Source of the DNA: Roseibium denhamense
GTDB taxonomy: Bacteria; Pseudomonadota; Alphaproteobacteria; Rhizobiales; Stappiaceae
DNA: 64,000 nucleotides
Assembly: GCF_009711415.1 (NCBI RefSeq)
Contig: NZ_SMLZ01000111.1
Location: 1-64,000, forward strand
Reading direction: 5' to 3'
The position numbers and the translations under genes were made by a program. The notes beneath the pieces are model-generated. The model was not told the DNA's origin. It saw only the letters and a list, made by a program, of their open reading frames with translations, and made no database searches. Within the stretch, counting starts at the first letter, position 1, and the number at the start of each line of letters is the position of its first letter. Shown here one piece after another: positions 1 to 9,256 of this stretch.

Positions 1-666
1 GCCGGAATACTCCCCGCCGGTCGCAAACTCCGAAACGGTGTTTACAACTGTGTCAGAATCCGTGACCGGGCCGAGGTCTTCATTGGTGGCTTCCGGCGTG
101 GTTGGATCATCGTCGCCGTCATCGCCGCCACCGCCGCCGGCACCATCGCCAACCGATGATCCGTTCGCCTGGACACCATCACCACCGAGGTCAAATTGCG
201 GCAAGCCAGCATCAAGGCCCCGGGCAGTTGGAACATCGCCATCTCCCAGCCCGGCATCATCATTCGGGCCTCCATCGGCAGTCTCAACGACTTCGGTGCC
301 TTCTCCAGGCAAATTGACATCATCGGTTCCCTGCAATCCATTCGGGTCCCGGCCATTGGCTCCGCTATTGGGACCAGAGCCATCTCCGTCCGGTCCCATC
401 AAACCGCCATCATCCAAAGGCGACCCGGCTCCCTCATGCTCCAGGGGAACGGCCTGATAGAGGTTGGCCAGTGTTGCCTCGCCGGAGTCTTCCGGTTCAA
501 TGGATAGGGAGTAGTCGTTTCCGTCGGCCGGACGGTAAGGATCGGCTGCCTGCGCCTCTGCCCTTACGGAACTGGGCGGTGTGGCATTTGCACCCTTACC
601 TGCAGATTCCGCAGAGTTAGCAGATTGGCTTTGCGCGGCTTCCTTGATATTTTCTGTGTCGGCCAT
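1..666 (-). CDS. N-terminal part of a large acidic Gly/Asp-rich protein, probable type I-secreted adhesin (partial)
   Basis: An open frame of 222 codons runs from an ATG at 666 to the window edge with no stop, so the 3' end lies outside. The protein starts MADTENIKEAAQSQ and has no signal peptide. It becomes strongly acidic and Gly/Asn/Asp-rich, with a GDGAGGGGGDDGDDD stretch near residues 185-199. The last visible part (TDSDTVVNTVSEFATGG) resembles the start of a cadherin-like or RTX adhesin domain. It is divergent from a dedicated ABC/ABC/HlyD export locus, which suggests it is the exported substrate; that is inference. A GGAG lies about 12 bases before the ATG. The repeat region and C-terminal secretion signal are not visible. 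Confidence 0.72.
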   Translation of the reverse strand, partial: MADTENIKEAAQSQSANSAESAGKGANATPPSSVRAEAQAADPYRPADGNDYSLSIEPEDSGEATLANLYQAVPLEHEGAGSPLDDGGLMGPDGDGSGPNSGANGRDPNGLQGTDDVNLPGEGTEVVETADGGPNDDAGLGDGDVPTARGLDAGLPQFDLGGDGVQANGSSVGDGAGGGGGDDGDDDPTTPEATNEDLGPVTDSDTVVNTVSEFATGGEYSG

Positions 667-845
667 GACGTACACGTGCTCCATTACAACATGGAGCCAT
701 ATCGCGCACTGTTTTCTTAACAAAAACCGACTTCATTCGATGAAATACGAGTACACCTTGATGTAAATTTAGGTTTTATCGGTTTCTTGGTAAACGCTTT
801 TGAAACACTTCCGCGCCTTAAATACCGTTCAAGGAGGCGCTGGGT

Positions 846-2609
846 ATGGCTACACTTTTCGGCGACACTTTCAGGAGTGCATCGTTACCGCAGCTGGAGT
901 TCAAATCATCCGAGACTGGCGACACGGTCAAGGCACCTGGCCTTCCGCGGTCCGTGATTGCGGCATCGATCATGATCAATGTCTTGGGCCTGGCCATGCC
1001 GCTGACAATCCTCCAGGTGTATGACCGAATTCTCCCAAACAGTTCGATCGACACATTAGTGGTCCTGATCGTCGGCCTTTGCTTTGTGCTGTTGATCGAT
1101 GCCGTATTGAAAACCTTGCGGTCTTATGTTGTTGGGTGGTCTGCCTCCGCGTTCACACACAAAGCGCATGTCGAAGCAACCCGCCGCCTTTTGAATTCAC
1201 GCGCGAGCACAGCGACAGACGAAACGGTTTCCAAGCAGCTTGACGCGCTGAAGTCTCTCCAATCCCTGGGAGACCAGTACGGTGGTCAAGCCCGCCTCTT
1301 GGCCATCGACCTGCCGGCCAGTTTGATTTTCCTGGCGGTTCTCTTCCTGATCGGCGGACCGATCGGGTTCATTCCGATCATTCTACTGGCCATCTTTGCT
1401 CTTAGGACAGCAAGCCTCAACGCAAAGATCGATACGCTCATCGAAAAACGAGCGGTCCAAGACCAACGCAAGTATGATTTTGTCTTCGAAGTCCTCTCAG
1501 GACTGAATACTGTTAAGGCGATGGCGCTGGAACCTGTAATCTTGCGGCGGTTCGAGCGCTTGCAGACACAGATTTCCCGCCTCGGCTTCGATTCTATCGA
1601 TCTGCACAACAAAGCGCGCAACTCGAGCGGTTTTTTCACGGTGCTGACCACGGTGTGTGTTGTTGCCTTGGGCGCACTGCTGGTGATGGGCGGCTTCATC
1701 AGCATCGGCGCTGTTGCCGCGTGTACCCTTCTTGCCGGGCAAGTGGTCCAACCGTTGCTGCGCGGCATTAACCACTGGACCGACATGCAAAGGGTCAAGC
1801 ACGACTATCGTGAAGCCAGCGCCCTGTTTGACCTGCCGAGGGAAGACATCACATCCAGGTCGAGTGTTTCGGTTGCTGGCAACATCAAGATGCAAGGTGC
1901 TGGCTACCGGGCAGTCGGTGACATTGCGGTCCCGCTTCAAAACATCAACCTCACTGTGAATGCAGGCGAAACTATCGCTTTCGAAGGGAGCGACGGCAGC
2001 GGCAGATCAACGCTGGTTCGTATGATGTCCGGCGGGCTCGAGCCGACCACCGGCTCGGTGTTGATTGACGGCCACGATTTATTCGGCCCCGACCACAGAG
2101 CCCTACGCCGTGAAATCGCATATGTGGGCAACGATGCGGAAATGTTCTCCGGAACAATCTTGCAGAATCTCACGCTTTTCGGATCACGCGCGACACCTCA
2201 CAAGGCACGGATGGCAGCCGATCTCATCGGACTTGAGAAGGACATCCACCTCCTGCCGCTCGGGTATGACACTCAGATGGGCAACTCGATCGAGGAAAAT
2301 CTGACCGACTCGATGCTGCAGCGCATAGCAATCGCCCGTGCTCTGGCAGGCGAACCGAAAGTCCTCGTGCTCGACGATGCGAACGGCGCCCTTGATCACA
2401 AGAGCGAAGCGGAATTGGCGGAAGCGCTAAAGCGGCTGAAAGGCCAGCTTACAATCATCATTGTCAGCCACCGCCCCTCTTTCCGCGCAATCGCCGACAA
2501 GCAGTTTTTGATGGACGGCGGCAAGGTCACACCAGTCGCAGAGAAAACCAGCGCACCACGGTACAAACTTCGCCGCCGGGAGCCCACCGGGCCTCAAGGT
2601 GCGAGCTGA
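846..2609 (+). CDS. Type I secretion ABC permease/ATPase, first half-transporter, with degenerate ATPase motifs
   Basis: The 587-residue protein has an N-terminal ABC-exporter membrane domain (about residues 35-320) containing LAMPLTILQVYDRILP, typical of type I secretion permeases of the PrtD/LapB class. A nucleotide-binding domain follows (about 345-560). Several ATPase motifs are altered. Walker A is GSDGSGRST, with Arg387 in place of Lys. The Q-loop Gln is Asn429. LSGGQ is replaced by LTDSM (486-490). Walker B LVLDD has Asp511 where the catalytic Glu should be. The H-loop His542 is kept. AGGAGG lies 8 bases before the ATG. The next ABC gene starts 10 bases downstream, so the two probably form a heterodimer that exports the divergently encoded protein. 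Confidence 0.87.
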   Translation: MATLFGDTFRSASLPQLEFKSSETGDTVKAPGLPRSVIAASIMINVLGLAMPLTILQVYDRILPNSSIDTLVVLIVGLCFVLLIDAVLKTLRSYVVGWSASAFTHKAHVEATRRLLNSRASTATDETVSKQLDALKSLQSLGDQYGGQARLLAIDLPASLIFLAVLFLIGGPIGFIPIILLAIFALRTASLNAKIDTLIEKRAVQDQRKYDFVFEVLSGLNTVKAMALEPVILRRFERLQTQISRLGFDSIDLHNKARNSSGFFTVLTTVCVVALGALLVMGGFISIGAVAACTLLAGQVVQPLLRGINHWTDMQRVKHDYREASALFDLPREDITSRSSVSVAGNIKMQGAGYRAVGDIAVPLQNINLTVNAGETIAFEGSDGSGRSTLVRMMSGGLEPTTGSVLIDGHDLFGPDHRALRREIAYVGNDAEMFSGTILQNLTLFGSRATPHKARMAADLIGLEKDIHLLPLGYDTQMGNSIEENLTDSMLQRIAIARALAGEPKVLVLDDANGALDHKSEAELAEALKRLKGQLTIIIVSHRPSFRAIADKQFLMDGGKVTPVAEKTSAPRYKLRRREPTGPQGAS

Positions 2610-2619
2610 GGAGTGAGAC

Positions 2620-4806
2620 ATGTCACTGGCGGCATTTGACAAGGCGGAATCAATTTTCGACGAGGTCGACCCGGCACAAAGCCGCAAGAACCTCGAGACC
2701 AAAGTGCATCAGCATGGCGGCACGCCGCTTGAACGGACAACCGCAGCCGAAGCATGCCTTCTTCCGCTTCTCGAGGCACTTGGTTGGGACGGAATGGAAC
2801 GCCATCTGTTCGAGGCCTTGCCGCACATGGAGGGCATCGACGGTATTTATGAACTCCGGGCAGTTCTGTCGCGTCTGAACTTCCGGGTAACGCCAACAAC
2901 CCGGACCCCTAAACAGCTCACTGCGGAACAATTCCCTTGTCTTGTTGTACAAGGAAACGATGTCCTCGTCGGCCTTGGGCGGACAGGAGACGGACGTTTT
3001 CACGCCTACAGCGGAACCAACCGGCGCAATGTCGGGCTTGCTTTCAATGAACTGAAAGATGCCGAAGTGTTTTTGGTCGATACCGACGACCAGACAACGC
3101 AATCGGATTTCAAACACTGGTCATCAAGGCTCTTTAACCGTTTTCGCGGAACACTGACATCGATCATGGCCGTTGGTTTCCTGACCAACCTGCTGGCACT
3201 CGCCTTGCCGCTCTTCGTCATGACGGTTTATGACAAGGCAATCGGCTCGAAGTCCGTCCCCGTGCTCATCACCTTGCTTGTCGGGATGGCAGTGGTTCTA
3301 TGTGCGGACTGGATTGTCAAAGGCACGAAATCGAACCTTCAGGCGTATTTAGGTGCACGGCTGGATGCCGTCGTTGCCAACTCGACATTCCGGCATTTCC
3401 TGCATTTGCCGCTTCCGCTGATCGCCTCCGCACCGATTGGGGCCCAGATTACCCGTCTGAAACAATTTGACGGGGTGCGCGATGTCTTTCACGGGAATTT
3501 GGCGAACGCGTTGATCGACCTGCCGTTCTCCGCGCTATTCGTGCTCGTTCTGGCATTGATCGGCGGGCCGCTGGCCTTGCTGCCAACTGGCCTGCTGGTG
3601 CTTTATGTGATTGCTGCCTTCCTGGTGGTACCGCGCATGAAACGGGCCATTAATCTGGCCGGTGATGCACGATCCCGCCTGCAGAACATCACTGTCGAAA
3701 TCCTTGCAAAACGGAAATCGATCCGCGACCTGTCCGCCGACGACATATGGGTTGAGAAATACCGGACGCTTTCCGCCGATTTTGCGATGAAAAACCTGAA
3801 GACACGCCAGCTGTCACAGGTCATGCAAGTCATCTCGCAAATGCTGATGACCATGTGCGGCATCGGCGTGCTCGGCTTTGGCGCAATCATGGTGATGAAC
3901 CAGAATCTGAGCCAGGGCGCGCTCATTGCAGTGATGGCTCTTTCGTGGCGCACCTTGAATCCGATGCATCAGGCGTTCCTGAGTGTTTCGCAATTGGGTC
4001 AGGCCCAGCAGACCATTGAGCGCATCGACAGTCTGCTGAAGATCGAGATGGAACGTCAGCCAGGAAAGCTGCCAAGTCTTCATCGCCAATTCCAAGGCAC
4101 GGTCCGATTTTCCAATGTTGTGTTGAGATATCCCGGCCGCCAGGAACCGGCGCTCAGAAACTTTTCGCTGCAGGTGGAACAAGGATCTGTAACCGCGGTA
4201 ACCGGGCCTTCCGGCTGCGGCAAGACCTCGCTGATCCGCGCAACGCTTGGTCTATACAAGCCGCAGATGGGAGCGGTGCTGGTAGATGATCTCGACATCC
4301 GCCAGCTGGATCCGGGCGAATGGCGCAATGCTATTGGATATGCACCTGAACACTACGATTTCTTCTATGGAACGGTCGCTCAGAACTTCCGGATGGCGAA
4401 CCCGCAAGCGGATAACAACATGGTCCGCAGTGCCTTCGAAGAGTTCGGATTGAGCGCGTATGGCGAGTTTCTTCCGCATGGTGTCGAGACCCGGCTTACC
4501 GGACAGCTGCTCGCTCTGTTGCCGGACAATGTCAAACAACGGTTACTGCTCGCCCGCGCCTTCGTTCGTCCCGCGCCGATCTATCTTCTTGATGACCCGG
4601 CGGGCAACCTCGACTTCGAGGGCGACAAGCTGCTGATGAAGAAAATTGAGCAGGTGCGTGGCAAGTCCACGGTCATCCTGACGACCTATCGTCCAAGCCA
4701 TATGCGCCTGTCCGATCATCTCGTTTACATGCAGAACGGTATGGTCGCGATGTCAGGTGCCCCGGGCGAAATCCTGGACGATGTCCTAAAGCAGCAATCA
4801 AAGTGA
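2620..4806 (+). CDS. Type I secretion ABC permease/ATPase, second half-transporter with N-terminal C39-like domain
   Basis: This protein has 728 residues. About 155 N-terminal residues resemble the non-catalytic C39-like domain found on exporters of RTX substrates (ELRAVLSRLNFRVTP). A membrane domain follows at about 175-460 (LLALALPLFVMTVYDKAIGS), then a nucleotide-binding domain at 490-725. Walker A (GPSGCGKTS, Lys535) is intact. The Q-loop Gln is Glu577, the signature is LPDNV (634-638), the catalytic Glu is Asp659 (LLDDP), and the H-loop His is Tyr690 (TTYRPS). Its defects differ from those of the preceding ABC gene. GAGGAG precedes the ATG. An HlyD adaptor gene follows within 50 bases. 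The pairing as a heterodimer is inferred. Confidence 0.87.
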   Translation: MSLAAFDKAESIFDEVDPAQSRKNLETKVHQHGGTPLERTTAAEACLLPLLEALGWDGMERHLFEALPHMEGIDGIYELRAVLSRLNFRVTPTTRTPKQLTAEQFPCLVVQGNDVLVGLGRTGDGRFHAYSGTNRRNVGLAFNELKDAEVFLVDTDDQTTQSDFKHWSSRLFNRFRGTLTSIMAVGFLTNLLALALPLFVMTVYDKAIGSKSVPVLITLLVGMAVVLCADWIVKGTKSNLQAYLGARLDAVVANSTFRHFLHLPLPLIASAPIGAQITRLKQFDGVRDVFHGNLANALIDLPFSALFVLVLALIGGPLALLPTGLLVLYVIAAFLVVPRMKRAINLAGDARSRLQNITVEILAKRKSIRDLSADDIWVEKYRTLSADFAMKNLKTRQLSQVMQVISQMLMTMCGIGVLGFGAIMVMNQNLSQGALIAVMALSWRTLNPMHQAFLSVSQLGQAQQTIERIDSLLKIEMERQPGKLPSLHRQFQGTVRFSNVVLRYPGRQEPALRNFSLQVEQGSVTAVTGPSGCGKTSLIRATLGLYKPQMGAVLVDDLDIRQLDPGEWRNAIGYAPEHYDFFYGTVAQNFRMANPQADNNMVRSAFEEFGLSAYGEFLPHGVETRLTGQLLALLPDNVKQRLLLARAFVRPAPIYLLDDPAGNLDFEGDKLLMKKIEQVRGKSTVILTTYRPSHMRLSDHLVYMQNGMVAMSGAPGEILDDVLKQQSK

Positions 4807-4855
4807 GAGGCGGACCTGATAAACGGCCCGACCGACAACCGCCGAGGATACTGTA

Positions 4856-6196
4856 ATGGCAACGAAAGACGATCCTGATACTCTCCGCAAAGCGGTTTAC
4901 GGCCGTGTCGGCTTGCCTTTGGAACTGGAAGACGGGGTCCCGCCAGCCTTCTACAAACGGCTGCTCATCGGGCTCACCATTGCAACGCTGCTGCTGCTGG
5001 TTTGGGCCGGTATTGGGCAGATCCGTGAAGTAGCCAGCACGACGGGCGAAATTGCACCGGCCGGACAAATCCTGGCAGTCGAGCATTTGGAAGGCGGTAT
5101 CGTCAACGAAATGCTGGTCGAAGAGGGAGATCTGGTCAATGTTGGCGATGCAATCGCCCGCCTGGAGAAGCAGGATACAACGGCCGAGCTTGCTCGGATC
5201 CAGAGCCGCCTGGCCTATCTGGAACTGGAAGAGCAGCGTTTGCGGGCGCAAGAGTACAGCGACCCGAACACCGTTGGTCTGCGTCTTGACCCGACGGTCG
5301 ATGGATTGAGCGCGCAGCAGGCCGCAGCACTCTCAGCCAACCGGAAGGCGGTCGCCGATGAGCAGGAAGCCTACACGGCCCGCGTTGCACAAAAGCGCGC
5401 TGAAGTCGTCAGCCTTGAAGCCCAGATTGAACTGCAGAAGAGCCAGGTCGAACTCGAAAAGGAAAAGTTCGAGATCCAGGAAGGGCTCTTGAAAGACGGC
5501 TACACATCCCGCCGCCGGTATCTGGAAGCAAAGGGCGAATATCAACGGTCCCAAGTTACCCTGGAACAGTTGATCGGCAATTTGGCTCAGGCACGTGAAA
5601 TGCTCACTGAGGCGCAGGCGAGCCTCAACCAGGCAGGAGCTGAGGTAAACCGCGTCGTCGCCGACGAGCGCGCGAGAATTGCGCAGGAGCGGGAAGAGCT
5701 CCGTCAGGAAATCGCCAAGCTGGAGGACCGTCAGGACCGCTTGTTCGTAACCGCGCCGGTGGAAGGGTTCATAAAGACACTTGGCCATGCAGGCCGCGGT
5801 GCCGTGGTTAATCCGGGTGATATGATCGCCGAGATCGTGCCGCTCTCGGAAAACCTTGTCGCCGAAGTCAAGGTGAACCCGAAGGACATCGGTCACATCG
5901 CGGTTGGCGATACAGCCGACATTACGGTGACGAGCTTTGATCCAAACATCTACGGAACCATTGCCGCAGAGGTGGAGACGATTTCTGCCTCCAGTTTCCA
6001 GGATGAGTATGGCGAGTACTTCTTCAAAGCGACCCTGGCATTCCCAGGCCAATCTATCGGAGCTGGCTCCAATGAAAGGTCTATCCGGCCGGGTATGCAG
6101 GTGAATGCGCAGGTAGTTACCGGCTCAAAATCGGTACTGGCCTATCTGCTGAACCCGGTCACACGAGCCGCCCGGACAGTCTTCACGGAGCGCTGA
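4856..6196 (+). CDS. HlyD/LapC-family periplasmic adaptor of the type I secretion system
   Basis: This 446-residue membrane-fusion protein has a short cytoplasmic N-terminus and one membrane helix (about 35-55, LLIGLTIATLLLLVWAG). The first half of a lipoyl-like domain follows (ILAVEHLEGGIVNEMLVEEGD). A long charged coiled coil spans about 165-290. The second lipoyl half and a beta-barrel region (NPKDIGHIAVGDTADITV) complete the layout expected for an HlyD adaptor, which bridges inner-membrane ABC proteins to a TolC-like outer-membrane pore. No TolC gene is visible here. It is the last gene of the plus-strand secretion operon and is followed by a strong terminator. Confidence 0.92.
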   Translation: MATKDDPDTLRKAVYGRVGLPLELEDGVPPAFYKRLLIGLTIATLLLLVWAGIGQIREVASTTGEIAPAGQILAVEHLEGGIVNEMLVEEGDLVNVGDAIARLEKQDTTAELARIQSRLAYLELEEQRLRAQEYSDPNTVGLRLDPTVDGLSAQQAAALSANRKAVADEQEAYTARVAQKRAEVVSLEAQIELQKSQVELEKEKFEIQEGLLKDGYTSRRRYLEAKGEYQRSQVTLEQLIGNLAQAREMLTEAQASLNQAGAEVNRVVADERARIAQEREELRQEIAKLEDRQDRLFVTAPVEGFIKTLGHAGRGAVVNPGDMIAEIVPLSENLVAEVKVNPKDIGHIAVGDTADITVTSFDPNIYGTIAAEVETISASSFQDEYGEYFFKATLAFPGQSIGAGSNERSIRPGMQVNAQVVTGSKSVLAYLLNPVTRAARTVFTER

Positions 6197-6229
6197 GCGC
6201 CCGCCAACTGCAAGACTGAAGACAGAAAA

Positions 6230-6260
6230 GCCCCGGAGCACAGGCTCCGGGGCTTTTTTT
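6230..6260 (+). terminator. Intrinsic terminator after the secretion operon
   Basis: A perfect 10-bp stem (gccccggagc at 6230-6239 and its complement at 6244-6253) with a 4-base loop is followed by seven T. It lies between the HlyD gene and the convergent proV gene, and the A-run on the left side means it may act in both directions. Confidence 0.9.
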
Positions 6261-6274
6261 CTTGATGTTCTTGA

Positions 6275-7306
6275 TCAGTGCGTGGCCGGCGTAACCATGG
6301 CGCTGATCGTGTCTTGAACATTCAAGACACCGACCGGCTTGCCATCGCCATTCACAATACTGGCCTCCCCTTGCCCTGTTTCAGCAAAGGTCTTGGCAGC
6401 TTCTTCCAGCATGATACCGCTTGGGATGGTCAAACCGCCCTCGAGCGTCTTGGTCTTGTCCATGACGGTGTCCACGAGAATAACGCGGCCCCGGTTCACT
6501 TCCTTCACAAAGTCCGCAATGTATTCATCCGACGGACGCAAGACGATTTCCTGGCCTGTGCCCTGCTGGATCACCGCCCCATCGCGCAGGATTGCGATCT
6601 TGTCACCAAGCCGAAGCGCTTCATCCAGATCATGCGTGATAAAGACAATGGTCTTGTGGAGCTCTTCCTGCAGATCCAGAAGGACTGTCTGCATATCCAT
6701 ACGGATCAGCGGATCCAGCGCCGAAAACGCTTCATCCATAAGAAGAATATCAGCGTCGTTCGTCAGGGCACGGGCAAGGCCGACACGTTGCTGCATACCG
6801 CCCGAGAGCTGGTTTGGATAGTGATCCTCAAAGCCCTCCAGGCCGACACGTGCAATCCAGCGGGCTGCACGTTCTTCGGACTCTTTGGCCGGAACCCCCT
6901 GGATCTCCAAACCGTAGATGGTGTTCTTCATGACAGTCCGGTGCGGCAGCAACGCGAACTTCTGAAACACCATCGCCGTTTTGTGGCGGCGGAACTCGCG
7001 AAGCTGATCTTTAGACATCTTGCAGACGTCTTCTTCTCCGTAGAGCACCTCCCCATCGGTCGGGTCAATGAGCCGGTTGATGTGACGGATAAGTGTCGAT
7101 TTTCCGGATCCGGACAACCCCATCACAACCTGGATTTTTCCTCCAGGCATGGAAATGTTGATGTTGTTCAGACCCAAGACATGGTTGTGTTTTTCATTGA
7201 GCTCGGTTTTGGACATGCCGTCCTTGACCAGCTGCACCATCTCTTTTCCTTTGGATCCGAAGATCTTGTAGAGATTTTTAACGTCGATGCCGGTCGCCTC
7301 AGCCAT
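6275..7306 (-). CDS. proV: Glycine betaine/choline ABC transporter ATPase ProV
   Basis: This is the ATP-hydrolysing subunit of a betaine/proline-type importer, 343 residues from the chosen start. It has Walker [10 protein letters not shown], signature LSGGMQQR, Walker [13 protein letters not shown] and H-loop FITHD. The C-terminal tail ([16 protein letters not shown]) resembles a single CBS repeat, the region that senses ionic strength in OpuA/ProV relatives. The frame is open further upstream, but the ATG at 7306 with GGAGGTGG just before it is the best start and overlaps the end of proW by 8 bases. The gene order proX-proW-proV is typical, although many genomes have proV first. Confidence 0.94.
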   Translation of the reverse strand: MAEATGIDVKNLYKIFGSKGKEMVQLVKDGMSKTELNEKHNHVLGLNNINISMPGGKIQVVMGLSGSGKSTLIRHINRLIDPTDGEVLYGEEDVCKMSKDQLREFRRHKTAMVFQKFALLPHRTVMKNTIYGLEIQGVPAKESEERAARWIARVGLEGFEDHYPNQLSGGMQQRVGLARALTNDADILLMDEAFSALDPLIRMDMQTVLLDLQEELHKTIVFITHDLDEALRLGDKIAILRDGAVIQQGTGQEIVLRPSDEYIADFVKEVNRGRVILVDTVMDKTKTLEGGLTIPSGIMLEEAAKTFAETGQGEASIVNGDGKPVGVLNVQDTISAMVTPATH

Positions 7307-8183
7307 GGACCACCTCCGAATGTTTCTGCAGGCGTTTGCCATAGGCTTGGGTTGCGCGGTCGAAAATGATCGCAACGGCAACGATTGCCAGTCCGTTCTG
7401 CAGACCAATGAACAGATATTGGTTGTTAATCGCGTTCAGAACTTCCTGCCCCAGACCGCGCACACCAATCATGGAGGCGACAACAACCATGGACAAAGCC
7501 ATCATGATGGTTTGGTTGATACCGGCCATAATAGTCGGCAACGCAAGAGGGAGCTGGACATTCACCAGTTTCTGGCGCGCATTTGACCCAAAAGCATCCG
7601 CTGCTTCAAGCACATCCGGATCGACAAGCCGGATACCGAGATTGGTCAAACGGATCATCGGCGGAATGGCGTAGATGACAACAGCAATGAGGCCAGGAAC
7701 CTTACCGATCCCGAAGATCATGACCACCGGAATGAGATACACAAAGCTCGGCATGGTCTGCATCAAGTCAAGGATCGGGTTAAAGAACGCCTGGACCCGG
7801 TCTGACCTCGCCATGAAAATTCCGATTGGAATGCCAACAAAGATTGCAAGCATCGTGCAGACAGTCACCATCGCAATTGTGCGCATGGTGTTTTCCCACA
7901 TGCCGAAAACGCCGATCAACACCAGGGCAATAACAGTCCCGATTGCGATCTTTATACTCCGGCTCAAGAGGTAGACGATTGCCGCAAACACAATAAGAAT
8001 AATTGGCCAGGGGGAGTTGATCAAAAGGTGTTCCAAAAACACCAAAAAATCCTGCACGGGATCGAACATCCGCTCAAGGTATTCGCCATAAGCTCTTGTG
8101 AAGTCTCTGAAGGCGCCATCAACAGCCTTCCTTATGGCAAGGAGTTCGCTCCGTCCGAGCGAAGGAAATTCTATCCAGTCCAT
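7299..8183 (-). CDS. proW: Glycine betaine/choline ABC transporter permease ProW
   Basis: The 294-residue inner-membrane permease has several hydrophobic helices, an early one being PWPIILIVFAAIVYLLSR. It carries the coupling region typical of BPD transport permeases (EAADAFGSNARQKLVNVQLP, then GINQTIMMALSMVVVASMIG). AGGATG precedes the ATG. It sits between proX and proV and overlaps proV, so ProW and ProV are probably translationally coupled. The protein would form the homodimeric channel through which betaine or choline bound by ProX enters the cytoplasm. Confidence 0.95.
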   Translation of the reverse strand: MDWIEFPSLGRSELLAIRKAVDGAFRDFTRAYGEYLERMFDPVQDFLVFLEHLLINSPWPIILIVFAAIVYLLSRSIKIAIGTVIALVLIGVFGMWENTMRTIAMVTVCTMLAIFVGIPIGIFMARSDRVQAFFNPILDLMQTMPSFVYLIPVVMIFGIGKVPGLIAVVIYAIPPMIRLTNLGIRLVDPDVLEAADAFGSNARQKLVNVQLPLALPTIMAGINQTIMMALSMVVVASMIGVRGLGQEVLNAINNQYLFIGLQNGLAIVAVAIIFDRATQAYGKRLQKHSEVVHG

Positions 8184-8221
8184 CTTTTCATCCTGATGGT
8201 TTTTTGTGCCCCTGTGCGAAA

Positions 8222-8244
8222 ACCCCGCGCCGCCGGCGCGGGGT
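8222..8244 (-). terminator. GC-rich hairpin between proX and proW (attenuator or mRNA-stabilising)
   Basis: A perfect 10-bp stem (accccgcgcc at 8222-8231, its complement at 8235-8244) has a 3-base loop. On the minus strand it is followed by TTTTCGC. It lies just after the proX stop. Such hairpins usually raise binding-protein mRNA over permease mRNA by partial termination or by blocking 3' decay. Confidence 0.65.
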
Positions 8245-8263
8245 CATTTCTTAAATCCGCTCC

Positions 8264-9256
8264 TTAAAGAGCGGCTTTCACTTTCTCAGCCACTTCCGGA
8301 GACACCCATTTGGACCAGACGTCCTCGTGGTTTTCCAGGAAGTAGTAGGCACCATCTTCGTTGGTCGCCTGGTTGTCCTGCATCCAGGCCAGAACCTTAC
8401 CGGCCGTGCGGTTGTCCCAAGTGCGGCCTTTCACGTAATCCATGGCAACACCAGCTTTCTCAGCAAAGGCCGGAGTGACGACCGTGAACACTTCGGACTT
8501 AACCCATGCATTCGGCTTCGGATCCGCGCAAGATTCGATCACGGTACAGCTGTCCCACTCTTCTTTATCGTGCGGTACGCCGAAATCGAGAAGTGTCATG
8601 TCGTATTTGCCGAGAATTGCAGTCGGTGCCCAGTAGTAGCCAAGCCAGCCATCACCGCGCTCGTAGGCACGGGCGAGCGAGCCATCAAGGCCAGCTGCCG
8701 ACCCTGAATCAACCAGCTCAAATCCCTTTTCTTCAGCGTCATAGGCGCGGAACTGGTTGCCGGTGGTAATGCGGCAGTTCCAGCCGGTCGGGCAAGTGAA
8801 CCAGGCACCCTTGCTCTCGTCTTCAGCGCCCGGGAACAATTCCGGACGGGCCAGAGCATCTTCGACCGTGAAGATGTCATGTTCTTCGGCAATGTAAGTC
8901 GGAACCCAGAAGCCTTCGACGCCACCTTCATTCAGGATCTCGCCACCAATGATGAGCGTGCCTTCTGCAACCGCTTTGTCGAGCGGCTCACGCACCGCGT
9001 TAATCCAAAGTTCCGGCGCTATATCCGGCTGACCTTTTTCGTTCATGGATGTGAAGGTCGGCATCGTGTCGCCGGTCACAAGCTCAACGGTACAACCATA
9101 GCCGTTCTCAAGGATCAGCTTGTCGATGTTGGCGATTGCGCCAGCTGACGCCCAGTTCATTTCCGCCATGGTGACCGTGCCGCAGTCTTCCGCCATGGCC
9201 GGCGCGGCCATACCGATAAGAGCGGTCGCAGCGACCGTACCAAACAACTTTTTCAT
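8264..9256 (-). CDS. proX: Glycine betaine/choline-binding periplasmic protein ProX
   Basis: This 330-residue OpuAC-family solute-binding protein has a clear signal peptide (MKKLFGTVAATALIGMAAPAMA, cleavage near residue 22). The mature protein begins EDCGTVTMAEMNWASAGA. Trp- and Tyr-rich segments (GDGWLGYYWAPTAILGKYD) are of the kind that form the aromatic cage for quaternary ammonium groups. AGGAG precedes the ATG. It is the first gene of the operon, so the promoter should lie in the 460-base gap upstream. The exact ligand (glycine betaine, proline betaine or choline) cannot be decided from sequence alone. Confidence 0.94.
   Translation of the reverse strand: MKKLFGTVAATALIGMAAPAMAEDCGTVTMAEMNWASAGAIANIDKLILENGYGCTVELVTGDTMPTFTSMNEKGQPDIAPELWINAVREPLDKAVAEGTLIIGGEILNEGGVEGFWVPTYIAEEHDIFTVEDALARPELFPGAEDESKGAWFTCPTGWNCRITTGNQFRAYDAEEKGFELVDSGSAAGLDGSLARAYERGDGWLGYYWAPTAILGKYDMTLLDFGVPHDKEEWDSCTVIESCADPKPNAWVKSEVFTVVTPAFAEKAGVAMDYVKGRTWDNRTAGKVLAWMQDNQATNEDGAYYFLENHEDVWSKWVSPEVAEKVKAAL

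Noticed and set aside
38..507. Several short plus-strand frames rich in Pro, Ser and His
   Set aside because: They are the complement of the acidic Gly/Asp-rich minus-strand frame that begins at 666.
6278..7369. Long plus-strand open frame of 363 codons
   Set aside because: It is antisense to proV, which has intact ABC motifs; the frame has no ribosome site or known domain and arises from the GC-rich codon pattern.
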